Below are positions 1 through 6,398 of a DNA stretch of 6,782 bases, in pieces. How positions within the stretch are numbered: position 1 is the first letter of the stretch; the number at the start of each line of letters is the position of its first letter. Under the pieces are notes generated by a model that ran no database searches, was not told the DNA's origin, and saw only the letters and a program-made list of their open reading frames with translations. Both the position numbers and the translations under genes were made by a program. This stretch comes from DASWUD01 sp036401755 (GTDB taxonomy: Bacteria; Pseudomonadota; Gammaproteobacteria; Thiohalomonadales; Thiohalomonadaceae): positions 1 through 6,782 of the forward strand of contig DASWUD010000019.1 in assembly GCA_036401755.1 (NCBI GenBank), in the 5' to 3' direction.

Positions 1-48
1 GCTTGAATGGGCACCCACAGGTAACCGCCTCAAGCCGGAAATAACAAC

Positions 49-54
49 AGAGGA
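49..54 (+). promoter_or_regulatory. Ribosome binding site of the lipoprotein gene
   Basis: AGAGGA lies 8 bases before the ATG at 63. It supports this start, which also gives a proper lipoprotein signal peptide. The remaining upstream sequence (1-48) shows no clear promoter. Confidence 0.7.
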
Positions 55-62
55 TGTAAAAC

Positions 63-2591
63 ATGGATGTTAAGAAAGGTCTCGCTTTGTTCCCCGCTGT
101 CGCTCTTCGTACGCTTTTTGCTCTCCTCATCTCGCTCATCGTCGCCTGCAGCAGCGGCGATAGTGCCTCAAACCAACCCGCGGCGTCGTCAGGTGTGACC
201 GCGGTGGGCACGGCCACACCTGCTGCAAACCCACGGATCTTTTCCAAGGCGGCGGCGGAGCTCATCGAAGAGTTCGACCTGTCGCTGGGCGTGATGGTCA
301 TCAAGGTGGGGAAGGGGGTGCCGGCAGATCTGGGCCCGGGCAAGATCATCGCGGCCCCTATCAGCACTCATACGCCTTACGGTGCCATGGTCAAGATTTC
401 GGCGGCAAGTCTGGAGGGCGACCGCTGGCACCTCACAGTGGAACGGGCGACCTTGGTCGAGGCGCTCGCGGAGGCCGATTTTACGGCCAAGGTCAATCTG
501 GATGCCAACCGTTCCACCATCGTGCCGGACTTCGGTGGGGTGAGTGCGGCAGCTCCGAAAGCCCTGGTCCGCAGCGACGGTAGCTCAAGCCGAAGTGGCT
601 TCGTGGTGGGCTTCGATAACAAGGTCTTGTTCGACGCAGACGGCGACAATTTAACCACCACCGATCAGGTGAGGATGACCGCGGCCATGTCGTTCGATCT
701 GGGCCTCGATTTTACCTTCAAGATGGACTCCGCTTTATCCGTTCAGGAGGTTTCGGCCACGGTGAACGGCAAGGAGTCGGGGACCGTCGAGGTGACCGCG
801 GAGGGGGTCAGCACCGTGCAGGGGTTCTCCCTCGACACGGTGCATTTCACCCCCATTGAGTTCAGTGTGGGGGGCATCCCGTTTGTGGTGGCCCCCACGC
901 TTGAGTTCACGGCCGAGGTGGACGTCAATACGACAGCAAAATTTCGCACCAGCGCCTCGGAGGAGGCGTGGTTCCGAGTCGGCCCCGGCTATAAGAATTC
1001 CGAGCTGACACTCATCAAAGAGGGGGGCGCGACCGGGACCTACCAGGCCCCCACCATCAGCGGCTCGCAGGCCAGCGCCAAAGGGAGCTTCGGGGTCAGG
1101 GGCGGCCTGAATCTCTACGGCCCGCTCGGCGACATGGGGGCGGCGTGGGCGGGCGCCAGCGGTTTTGCCCGGGTGGCGGTCGCAGCGGCAAATAACACTC
1201 AGTTTTGCGCCACGGCGGACGTGGGCGTCGAGGCAGACGCGGGGGCAAATCTCAGTTTCTTCGGGGTCAATATCGCCAGTTGGACAAGCCCGAAAGCAAA
1301 CCTCTTTGCCCCCATCGTGCTGGACAGCAAGGCCTGCAACGTGACATCCGGGGGAGGCGACGACCCGAGGATCGGCTGGCGCTATGTGGCAGACGGAACG
1401 GCCGATTCGCTAACCGGCTTGCAGGCGGTGGCCACGACACTGGATGGCGGTCTCGTCTTCGCCAGGAGCAGCAACACCTTTAATTACGTCCAGAAACACG
1501 ACTCACTGGGCGTGGCGGACTGGCGCTACGGCACCAGTGTCGGCCTTACGATCACCCGCCTCGCCGCTGCCGCCGATGGTGGCTATATAGTGGTCGGCTC
1601 ATACGGGAGCAGCATCGCCGTGCTGCGCCTCGACCCAGCGGGGACGTTGCGCTGGTCAAAGCTCTACCAGCCCGATGCGATCATGTTCGTCAATGCCGTG
1701 GCCGAAGCGGCCGACGGCACGCTCCTGATCGCCGGCAAGATGTATGACTCCGTCGATCCGAGCGATGACATCTTTCTGTTGCGAACCGCCGCAGACGGCA
1801 CCCTGCCCAGTCTCCTGCGGCTTAAAGGCCCGGTGGGGAGTGACGGTGCCAATGCAGTGTTGGGCGGTGCGGACGGACGCGTCTATCTGGCGGGGCTCAC
1901 CTGGCTGAACACGACGTCAGGATCATCGGCACCTTATGGCTTTGTCGCGGCCATTGCACAGGACGACAGCGTGACCTGGGTCAAGGGTGTGGGGCCCGGC
2001 GAGATACTTTCCATGGCGAGCGACGGTGCGGGCGGGGTGGTGGTCACGGGTGCCGACACACTGCTGGACACCCCCTGGACCGCGCGCGTTGACAGCAACG
2101 GCGGCCGGATGTGGGGCTCGGGTGTGGCGCTGGATGCCCGTCCCGTTTCCATCAGTCGGACCACCGACGGGGTTGTGATCGCAGGTGTGGCACAGCCTGG
2201 CTACCCCTTGTCAGACGAGCAGGGCTTCGTGGCCCGGTTTGGTGACGGTGGCGGCCTGCTCTGGGCGCGCACCTTCCGGTACGAACTCAAAGAGCAATAC
2301 CTGGCTCATATCTACGAACGAAGTGATGGGCGTCTGGTCGCCGGCGGCTATCGCGTACCTGCCGACGGCATGACCGATTTTTGGTGGCTTTCGTTGCCGG
2401 CTGACGGCGCGGCCGCCGGCGCACCGCTCGGGACACAGGTAACCACACCCGAGGGGGCGGCAGTAACCTCGCTCGGCGAGAGCGTCAATGGCAGTCTCAG
2501 TGTGATCCCGCGAGCTGTGGTGGAGAGCGTGCTGGATATGGAGTGGACGGCACAGACGGCACCCGCGCCATTGGTGCTGGGGGATCTCTGA
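63..2591 (+). CDS. Secreted lipoprotein with C-terminal seven-repeat (beta-propeller-like) domain
   Basis: An 842-residue exported lipoprotein of unknown function. Residues 1-28 form a signal peptide (KK at 4-5, hydrophobic core 18-27) ending in the lipobox IVAC, so Cys29 should be lipidated. Ser at +2 favours outer-membrane sorting. Residues about 60-430 are beta-rich and unassigned; a stretch near 264-290 (PIEFSVGGIPFVVAP) resembles beta-sandwich segments of surface proteins. Only two further cysteines were noted, C382 and C425, a possible disulfide. From about 440 to 800 there are seven repeats of the pattern 'A..ADGG..V.G...........V.R.D..G...W', at GLQAVATTLDGG (from 452), LAAAADGGYI, VAEAADGTLL, AVLGGADGRV, MASDGAGGVV, ISRTTDGVVI and IYERSDGRLV. 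Seven such units suggest a seven-bladed propeller of the PQQ/delta-60 type, usually a binding scaffold; no catalytic motif was seen. The domain after residue about 800 is a short tail. Family assignment is inference. Confidence 0.88.
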   Translation: MDVKKGLALFPAVALRTLFALLISLIVACSSGDSASNQPAASSGVTAVGTATPAANPRIFSKAAAELIEEFDLSLGVMVIKVGKGVPADLGPGKIIAAPISTHTPYGAMVKISAASLEGDRWHLTVERATLVEALAEADFTAKVNLDANRSTIVPDFGGVSAAAPKALVRSDGSSSRSGFVVGFDNKVLFDADGDNLTTTDQVRMTAAMSFDLGLDFTFKMDSALSVQEVSATVNGKESGTVEVTAEGVSTVQGFSLDTVHFTPIEFSVGGIPFVVAPTLEFTAEVDVNTTAKFRTSASEEAWFRVGPGYKNSELTLIKEGGATGTYQAPTISGSQASAKGSFGVRGGLNLYGPLGDMGAAWAGASGFARVAVAAANNTQFCATADVGVEADAGANLSFFGVNIASWTSPKANLFAPIVLDSKACNVTSGGGDDPRIGWRYVADGTADSLTGLQAVATTLDGGLVFARSSNTFNYVQKHDSLGVADWRYGTSVGLTITRLAAAADGGYIVVGSYGSSIAVLRLDPAGTLRWSKLYQPDAIMFVNAVAEAADGTLLIAGKMYDSVDPSDDIFLLRTAADGTLPSLLRLKGPVGSDGANAVLGGADGRVYLAGLTWLNTTSGSSAPYGFVAAIAQDDSVTWVKGVGPGEILSMASDGAGGVVVTGADTLLDTPWTARVDSNGGRMWGSGVALDARPVSISRTTDGVVIAGVAQPGYPLSDEQGFVARFGDGGGLLWARTFRYELKEQYLAHIYERSDGRLVAGGYRVPADGMTDFWWLSLPADGAAAGAPLGTQVTTPEGAAVTSLGESVNGSLSVIPRAVVESVLDMEWTAQTAPAPLVLGDL

Positions 2592-2613
2592 GGTTTTTCT
2601 GGGGTATCTCTTA

Positions 2614-2629
2614 ATCTGCTCCAGCAGAT
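2614..2629. terminator. Weak hairpin between convergent genes
   Basis: ATCTGCT-CC-AGCAGAT is a perfect 7-base inverted repeat (about 6 bp with a 4-base loop when folded) in the 53-base gap between the stop codons of the lipoprotein gene and the M41-like gene. No clear T run follows on either strand, so a bidirectional terminator role is uncertain. A second stem (GCAGCCGC 2650-2657 with GCGGCTGC 2671-2678) sits just inside the end of the minus-strand gene. Confidence 0.4.
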
Positions 2630-2644
2630 GGAATGCCCAACAGA

Positions 2645-3304
2645 TCACAGCAGCCGCAGCTGTCTTGGCGGCGGCTGCAGCTTGCTGCGTACCAGCGGCT
2701 CATTCCCCGGTGGCAGCCAGAAGAGATCGAGCTGGCCGGTGGCGTGGGCGCGGTTGGCGAGCAGGACGTCGAGCACCTCATCCCCCTCCAGACGGCGGGC
2801 GCGCAGCAGCGCCTCGGCCAGGGTGGTGGTCATGGCCGCGATGCGCGGCATACGAAAGAAGCGCTGGCACTCCTCCTTGAGCTGTAGGTTCCAACTGCCC
2901 AGATGGCGATGGAAGTACGCCTTGAGAACGGGGTGCGCCACCTCGTCGGGGATCAGCACGAGCTTCTTGAAGGCATCGCCCAGCCCGCCGCGCGCCAGCC
3001 GTTCCACCGGCACCAGATTGAACTCCGCTGCCGCCACCACTCCCGCATCGGAGATCCAGAACTCCTCGCGCCACAGCCGCAGCAGCTCCGCCGGCACCCG
3101 GCTTGTTCGTGTCGCCTGCTCGGTGAGCTGCGCCATCCGCTCGAACACCCCCACCGACATGGTCAACCCCTCGCCGGGGGCCTTCACCTCCACCCACAAC
3201 AGCTCGCGCCCCAGCTGCAGCACCATCACCGCATGTCCCGCCTCGTGATAGGCCGTCGCCAGCCATTGGTGGTTGTTGCTCCGGGTGATCGGTTCCTGTG
3301 TCAT
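2645..3304 (-). CDS. Stand-alone M41 (FtsH-type) metallopeptidase-like protein
   Basis: A 219-residue protein resembling the zinc protease domain of FtsH without its ATPase. HEAGH at residues 20-24 (AYHEAGHAV) gives two zinc-ligand histidines and the catalytic Glu21. The stretch 86-112 (DAGVVAAAEFN, then GGLGDAFKKL) lines up with the FtsH segment 'GG..AEE...GASNDL..A', making Asp110 the likely third zinc ligand, 86 residues after His24. The C-terminal part 158-182 (TTTLAEALLRARRLEGDEVLDVLL) matches the helical end of M41 domains ('ALAEALLEKETLDGEEI'). There is no Walker A/B, no transmembrane segment and no signal peptide, so it should be cytoplasmic. The start is supported by AAGGAG 8 bases upstream. 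It converges on the lipoprotein gene and is divergent from the first fic gene. Peptidase activity is inferred from the motifs; substrate and any partner ATPase are unknown. Confidence 0.85.
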   Translation of the reverse strand: MTQEPITRSNNHQWLATAYHEAGHAVMVLQLGRELLWVEVKAPGEGLTMSVGVFERMAQLTEQATRTSRVPAELLRLWREEFWISDAGVVAAAEFNLVPVERLARGGLGDAFKKLVLIPDEVAHPVLKAYFHRHLGSWNLQLKEECQRFFRMPRIAAMTTTLAEALLRARRLEGDEVLDVLLANRAHATGQLDLFWLPPGNEPLVRSKLQPPPRQLRLL

Positions 3305-3312
3305 GCGCCACT

Positions 3313-3318
3313 CTCCTT
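3313..3318 (-). promoter_or_regulatory. Ribosome binding site of the M41-like gene
   Basis: On the minus strand AAGGAG ends 8 bases before the ATG at 3304, an excellent Shine-Dalgarno match that decides this start. Further upstream on the same strand TATACT (3349-3344) could be a -10 box, but no convincing -35 accompanies it. Confidence 0.7.
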
Positions 3319-3416
3319 GAGGCTATCCTGCCGAGTTTGCCTCAGTATATAGCGAGCAGGGCGGCCCCTGACGATACAGCGCGGCCTTGGCACGGGATGA
3401 CGCCCGAAATCCATGT

Positions 3417-3534
3417 GAAATAACGGCAGAATAATCGGCAATATTTTAAATAATATTTGCCTTATTTATTAAAATTGTTTAAATATTACAAATAATTAAT
3501 TGCATATTTCACCGGCACACAAATCGGCAAATAC
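3417..3534 (+). promoter_or_regulatory. AT-rich divergent control region upstream of first fic gene
   Basis: A strongly AT-rich block (about 3420-3510) in otherwise GC-rich DNA separates the divergent M41-like and fic genes. It holds an imperfect palindrome (GGCAATATT 3437-3445 against AATATTTGCC 3452-3461) and a direct repeat AATCGGCAA at 3433-3441 and 3522-3530, the second just before the fic start. A weak promoter candidate is TTGCCT (3457-3462), 16 bases, TTAAAT (3479-3484); its -35 would overlap the palindrome. Operator function is an inference from this placement. Confidence 0.4.
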
Positions 3535-4755
3535 ATGTACACAAACCCGTCCGCCATGGAACCCTTGCTGCCTGACCAGGATGGGCAGCTGGCCGACATC
3601 GCCATTGAAATCTATAAAGTTTCTGCCCAGGCGGCAGGGCACGTCCATGCGGCGGTGTTTCGTGAGCTGGAAGAGCTGCTGCGGGTGGTCAACTCCTATT
3701 ACTCCAACCTGATCGAGGGTAATTCCACCCACCCCTTCGACGTCATGCGGGCCATGGGCAAGCAGTTTTCGCACGATCCGGCCAAGCGGGCGCTGCAGGA
3801 GGAGAGTGTCGCCCATATCGAGGTGCAGCGTCTGATGGAGGGCCGCCTGCGCCAGGAACCTGCGCTGCCGGTCACCTCATCCGAGTTCCTCAGCTGGATC
3901 CATCGGGAGTTCTACCAGCGCCTGCCTCAGGAGCTGCGCTTTGTTGCCCATCCCACGAGCGGCGAGCGCCTGGAGGTTCTGCCCGGACGTCTGCGGGAGC
4001 GGGCGGTGGAGGTCGGGCAGCACGTGGGCCCCGATCCGGCCGAATTGCCACGATTCATGGAGCGCTTCGCGCAGGTCTACGATCTGGAGCGGCTGCACGG
4101 CCATCAGCGCCTCATCGCGCTGGCGGCCGCCCACCATCGCCTGCTCTGGATCCACCCGTTCCTGGATGGCAATGGCCGTGTCGCCCGGCTGTTCACCGAT
4201 GCCTATCTCCGCCGCGCCGGTGTCACCGGCTACGGCCTCTGGGCCGTGAGCCGTGGCCTGGCGCGCAATGCGGCAAGCTACAAGGCCATGCTGGCCGCCG
4301 CAGACTTACCCCGCGAAGGTGATTTGGACGGGAGGGGGAATCTCTCCATGCACCGGCTGCGCACCTGGTGCGACTGGTTCCTCAACAATTGCCTGGACCA
4401 GGCCAGCTACATCTCCCGGCTGATGCAACTGGATGGTTTACGCAGCCGGATGGAGGGTTACCAGCGACTGCGTGCCGAAGGCATCGCCTTCGGGCCCCAC
4501 GGCACCCCGGCCCCGCTGCGGCCGGAGGCCCGTGTCATCCTGCTGCACACACTGGTGGCCGGCGAAGTGGCGCGCGGCGAATTCACCGCATTGACCGGCC
4601 GTTCCGAGCGCAGCACCCGTACTGCGCTTTCGCAACTGCTGGAAGAGGGGCTGCTGAAGAGCGACCAGCCGAAGGGCGCCGTGCGCCTCGGTTTTCCGCC
4701 GCACAGCCTCGCCTATCTGTTTCCAGAGTTGGTGCCGGCGGTATCGTCCAGCTAA
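3535..4755 (+). CDS. Fic-family nucleotidyltransferase, class II self-inhibited, with C-terminal winged-helix-like region
   Basis: A 406-residue cytoplasmic Fic protein. Fic enzymes usually move AMP from ATP onto Ser, Thr or Tyr of target proteins. The core motif HPFLDGNGR at 207-215, followed by VAR, is complete: His207 is the expected base, Asp211 the metal ligand, and N213/R215 bind phosphates. The segment GRLRERAVEVG (151-161) sits where the target-binding flap is expected. SNLIEG at 57-62 fits the inhibitory motif [ST]xxxE[GN], with Glu61 expected to block ATP gamma-phosphate binding; its place before the core makes this class II. Residues about 328-395 look like a winged helix (ARGEFTALTGRSERSTRTALSQLLEEGLL), so DNA binding or autoregulation is possible. 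No Shine-Dalgarno precedes ATG 3535 or the internal ATG at 3556 (Met8), so the exact start is uncertain. The target protein cannot be told from sequence. Confidence 0.92.
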   Translation: MYTNPSAMEPLLPDQDGQLADIAIEIYKVSAQAAGHVHAAVFRELEELLRVVNSYYSNLIEGNSTHPFDVMRAMGKQFSHDPAKRALQEESVAHIEVQRLMEGRLRQEPALPVTSSEFLSWIHREFYQRLPQELRFVAHPTSGERLEVLPGRLRERAVEVGQHVGPDPAELPRFMERFAQVYDLERLHGHQRLIALAAAHHRLLWIHPFLDGNGRVARLFTDAYLRRAGVTGYGLWAVSRGLARNAASYKAMLAAADLPREGDLDGRGNLSMHRLRTWCDWFLNNCLDQASYISRLMQLDGLRSRMEGYQRLRAEGIAFGPHGTPAPLRPEARVILLHTLVAGEVARGEFTALTGRSERSTRTALSQLLEEGLLKSDQPKGAVRLGFPPHSLAYLFPELVPAVSSS

Positions 4756-4779
4756 CGGAAGGCTGAAAAAAGCATTTTC

Positions 4780-4814
4780 CCTTCTCCCACAGGGAGAAGG
4801 TTAGGATGAGGGGA
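4780..4814. repeat. Dispersed-type hairpin repeat downstream of first fic gene
   Basis: CCTTCTCCC (4780-4788), ACA loop, GGGAGAAGG (4792-4800) is a perfect 9-bp stem, followed by TTAGGATGAGGGG. The pattern 'CCCTCTCCC...GGGAGAGGG...GATGAGGG' recurs between genes in many proteobacterial genomes, so this is probably one copy of such a repeat. It may also help to end the fic transcript. Copy number cannot be judged from one window. Confidence 0.6.
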
Positions 4815-4824
4815 TCAATAACCC

Positions 4825-4854
4825 CCCTTTCCCCTGAGGGCGAGAGGGTTTTTT
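4825..4854 (+). terminator. Rho-independent terminator after first fic gene
   Basis: CCCTTTCCCC pairs with GGGCGAGAGGG (one G-U pair, one bulged C) around a TGA loop, followed at once by six T (4849-4854). It lies 70 bases after the fic stop codon and separates the two fic genes into different transcripts. Confidence 0.75.
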
Positions 4855-4893
4855 AGGAAACTGCTAAAAGGTTACCGGGCAGCCGGTAGGCCC

Positions 4894-4971
4894 GGGCTGC
4901 TGAAGGACAACAAACCGTTGAGCTGGCGCTGGTTCGGGAGGTTTTAGCGGAATGGAAATAAGTCCCCAGAA
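4894..4971 (+). pseudogene. Decayed 3' tail of an unidentified gene (copy A)
   Basis: This stretch is a shrunken copy of the gene tail at 6626-6736. Both contain GCTGAAGGACAAC, then 'CC.GT.GAGC', a TGGT block, CGGGAG, and GTTTTAGCGGAA with the TAG stop (4945-4947 here). Relative to the longer copy this one lacks one base after AAACC, about 24 bases after TGGT and about 5 bases before TTTTAG, so its reading frame is disrupted. Similarity seems to continue past the stop to about 4971. No start codon or upstream gene body is present, so it is a relic. Confidence 0.6.
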
Positions 4972-4983
4972 TTCCCGGTCTTT

Positions 4984-5073
4984 TTGAACACATCCCCTGC
5001 GACATGATAAGAAAACGAGAATATTTATACATGTCGCGGGTGAGGTGATAAGCTATTTGCGATTTCTTATCAC
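4984..5073 (+). promoter_or_regulatory. Palindrome-rich promoter/operator of second fic gene
   Basis: Two inverted repeats lie directly upstream of the gene. The first pairs CCTGCGACATG (4996-5006) with CATGTCGCGGG (5030-5040), 10 of 11 positions plus one G-T. The second pairs GTGATAAG (5045-5052) with CTTATCAC (5066-5073), perfect over 8. TGATAAG occurs three times: 5005-5011, 5046-5052 and inverted at 5066-5072; the first and third share ten bases (TGATAAGAAA). A possible promoter is TTGAAC (4984-4989), 16 bases, GATAAG (5006-5011), whose -10 would lie within a box. The obvious candidate regulator is the winged helix of the downstream Fic protein, an inference. Confidence 0.55.
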
Positions 5074-5081
5074 GTTCCTGC

Positions 5082-5086
5082 AGGGA
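5082..5086 (+). promoter_or_regulatory. Ribosome binding site of second fic gene
   Basis: AGGGA lies 5 bases before ATG 5092 and supports that start, in contrast to the first fic gene, which has none. Confidence 0.6.
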
Positions 5087-5091
5087 AAAGC

Positions 5092-6159
5092 ATGACCGAA
5101 CTGGATATTCCCAGCCCCGCCAGCCTTGAGGTCAAGGCCGTTTGGCAGAGCCTGGCCGAGGCGCACCGCCACCTGGCGGAGCTCAAGGGCTTGTGCGAGT
5201 CGTTGCCCAACCGCGCCATCTTGTTGGATACCCTGGCTATTCAGGAGGCGAAAGACAGTTCCGAAATCGAGAACATCATCACCACGCATGACGAGCTGTA
5301 CGCCTACGACCAAAGCGCTTCGGCTACGCCTGCGGCCAAGGAGGTGCAGAACTACATCTCCGCCTTGAAGGTGGGATATACCGAGGTGGTGAATTCCGGC
5401 TTGATCCGCATGAACACGATTTTGCGGGTACAGGAAGAGGTCGAGCAGAATAATGCCGGGTTCAGGAAGGTGCCGGGGACGGTGCTGAAGAATCAGACGA
5501 CAGGTGCGGTGGTGTACGAGCCGCCGCAAGATGCCGTGCAGATCGAACAGCTGATGACGGCATTGGTGGAGTTCATCCATGCGGATAGCGATCACGATCC
5601 CTTGCTGCGCATGGCGATTGCGCATCATCAGTTCGAGAGCATTCACCCATTTTACGATGGCAATGGCCGCACCGGGCGCATCCTGAATTTGCTGATGCTG
5701 CAACGCGAAGGCTTGCTGGATTTGCCGGTGCTGTATCTGAGCCGATACATCACCTCGACCAAGACGCAGTATTACCAATTACTGCAATCGACACGCGAAA
5801 CGCATGACTGGACGGACTGGTGCGTTTACATCGTAAAGGGCGTGGCCATCACCGCCAGGAGCGAAATCCGACTGATCAGAAATCTGCGTGAACTGATACA
5901 GGCCACCAAGCACCGGCTGCGCCGCGAGTTGCCAAAGATTTATAGCCAGGAACTGCTGAATAACCTGTTTCGTTATCCCTATACGAAAATCGAGTTCGTC
6001 GAGAAGGATTTGGGCGTCTCGCGAATTACCGCAGCAAAACATCTGGATACACTGGCCAATAACGGATTTGTGGAAAAGAAGAAAATCGGGCGCACAAACT
6101 TTTATATCAACCGCCCCTTGTTCAACCTGTTGACGCAGATCAGCCTCAACGATGAGTGA
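5092..6159 (+). CDS. Fic-family nucleotidyltransferase (Fic_N, Fic, winged helix), class II self-inhibited
   Basis: A 355-residue cytoplasmic Fic protein with the same layout as the SoFic-type group (Shewanella Fic with a winged helix). Residues about 10-90 form the Fic_N domain, including NRAILLDTLAIQEAKDSSEIEN. Within it SSEIEN at 56-61 fits [ST]xxxE[GN], with Glu60 as the inhibitory glutamate. Residues 123-145 (GFRKVPGT, then VYEPP) form the flap. The catalytic motif HPFYDGNGR is intact at 185-193, followed by TGR, with His185 as the expected base. Residues 293-349 form a winged helix (DLGVSRITAAKHLDTLANNGFVEKKKIGRTNFY) likely to bind DNA. Third codon positions are less GC-rich than in the upstream genes, especially in the last third, which hints at acquisition. 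It has its own promoter region and shares no transcript with the first fic gene. The likely reaction is AMP transfer to proteins or itself; the target is unknown. Confidence 0.94.
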   Translation: MTELDIPSPASLEVKAVWQSLAEAHRHLAELKGLCESLPNRAILLDTLAIQEAKDSSEIENIITTHDELYAYDQSASATPAAKEVQNYISALKVGYTEVVNSGLIRMNTILRVQEEVEQNNAGFRKVPGTVLKNQTTGAVVYEPPQDAVQIEQLMTALVEFIHADSDHDPLLRMAIAHHQFESIHPFYDGNGRTGRILNLLMLQREGLLDLPVLYLSRYITSTKTQYYQLLQSTRETHDWTDWCVYIVKGVAITARSEIRLIRNLRELIQATKHRLRRELPKIYSQELLNNLFRYPYTKIEFVEKDLGVSRITAAKHLDTLANNGFVEKKKIGRTNFYINRPLFNLLTQISLNDE

Positions 6160-6201
6160 AGCGAAACCCGCATGTCCAACTGTCATGGCCGAATCGCTTT
6201 T

Positions 6202-6238
6202 TGTTGGTCGGATTAGCGATAGCGTAACCCGACCTACA
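6202..6238. repeat. REP-like palindrome after second fic gene
   Basis: TGTTGGTCGG (6202-6211) faces CCGACCTACA (6229-6238), mismatched at one position, with ATTAGCGATAGCGTAA between them also partly self-complementary. The wording 'GTCGGATTAGCGATAGCGTAA.CCGAC' recurs as an intergenic repeat in many proteobacteria. It lies 42 bases after the fic stop and could act as a transcript end or stability hairpin. Confidence 0.65.
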
Positions 6239-6313
6239 TGTATGCAATGATTCATCGAACAACAGGCGCGCAAGATAACGAGTGGGCTTGCCGCCGGTTG
6301 AGTTAATAAAGCG

Positions 6314-6338
6314 GCTGCCAGGACAATTGCTGGGCAGC
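6314..6338. repeat. Short hairpin, probably part of a repeated intergenic module
   Basis: GCTGCC (6314-6319) pairs with GGCAGC (6333-6338), extended by two pairs past a bulged G, around an AT-rich loop. It stands between the REP-like palindrome and the GGGGAC element. No T run follows, so it is not an obvious terminator. Confidence 0.4.
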
Positions 6339-6366
6339 TGTATGAATCGAATGAGTAAATAGAATA

Positions 6367-6398
6367 GGGGACGTGGGTGAAATAGGTATACTGTCCCC
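6367..6398. repeat. GGGGAC/GTCCCC element, RAYT/REP-associated type
   Basis: GGGGAC (6367-6372) and GTCCCC (6393-6398) form a 6-bp stem around 20 bases ending in AATAGGTATACT, followed by a run of A. The 'AATAGGTATACTGTCCCC' wording is familiar from sequences flanking REP-associated tyrosine transposase genes in gammaproteobacteria. No transposase gene is present here. The truncated gene fragment begins exactly at its right edge. Confidence 0.5.

Noticed and set aside
2628..3352. Open frames on the plus strand across the M41-like gene
   Set aside because: Their peptides are low-complexity (Ser/Arg or His/Gln rich), while the minus-strand frame has HEAGH, M41 landmarks and an ideal ribosome binding site.
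3357..3370. CAGGG-CGGC-CCCTG small inverted repeat as a terminator or operator
   Set aside because: Only 5 bp of stem in GC-rich DNA, with no T run and no partner repeat; chance is a sufficient explanation.
3500..3712. Alternative plus-strand start with ATT/ATG in another frame ahead of the first fic gene, as a possible small antitoxin
   Set aside because: The frame overlaps the Fic coding sequence out of phase and gives a low-complexity peptide; class II Fic proteins carry their own inhibitory motif.
5053..5778. Long open frame on the minus strand across the second fic gene
   Set aside because: It is the antisense shadow of a clear Fic protein; its peptide is rich in His, Gln and Arg with no recognisable domain.
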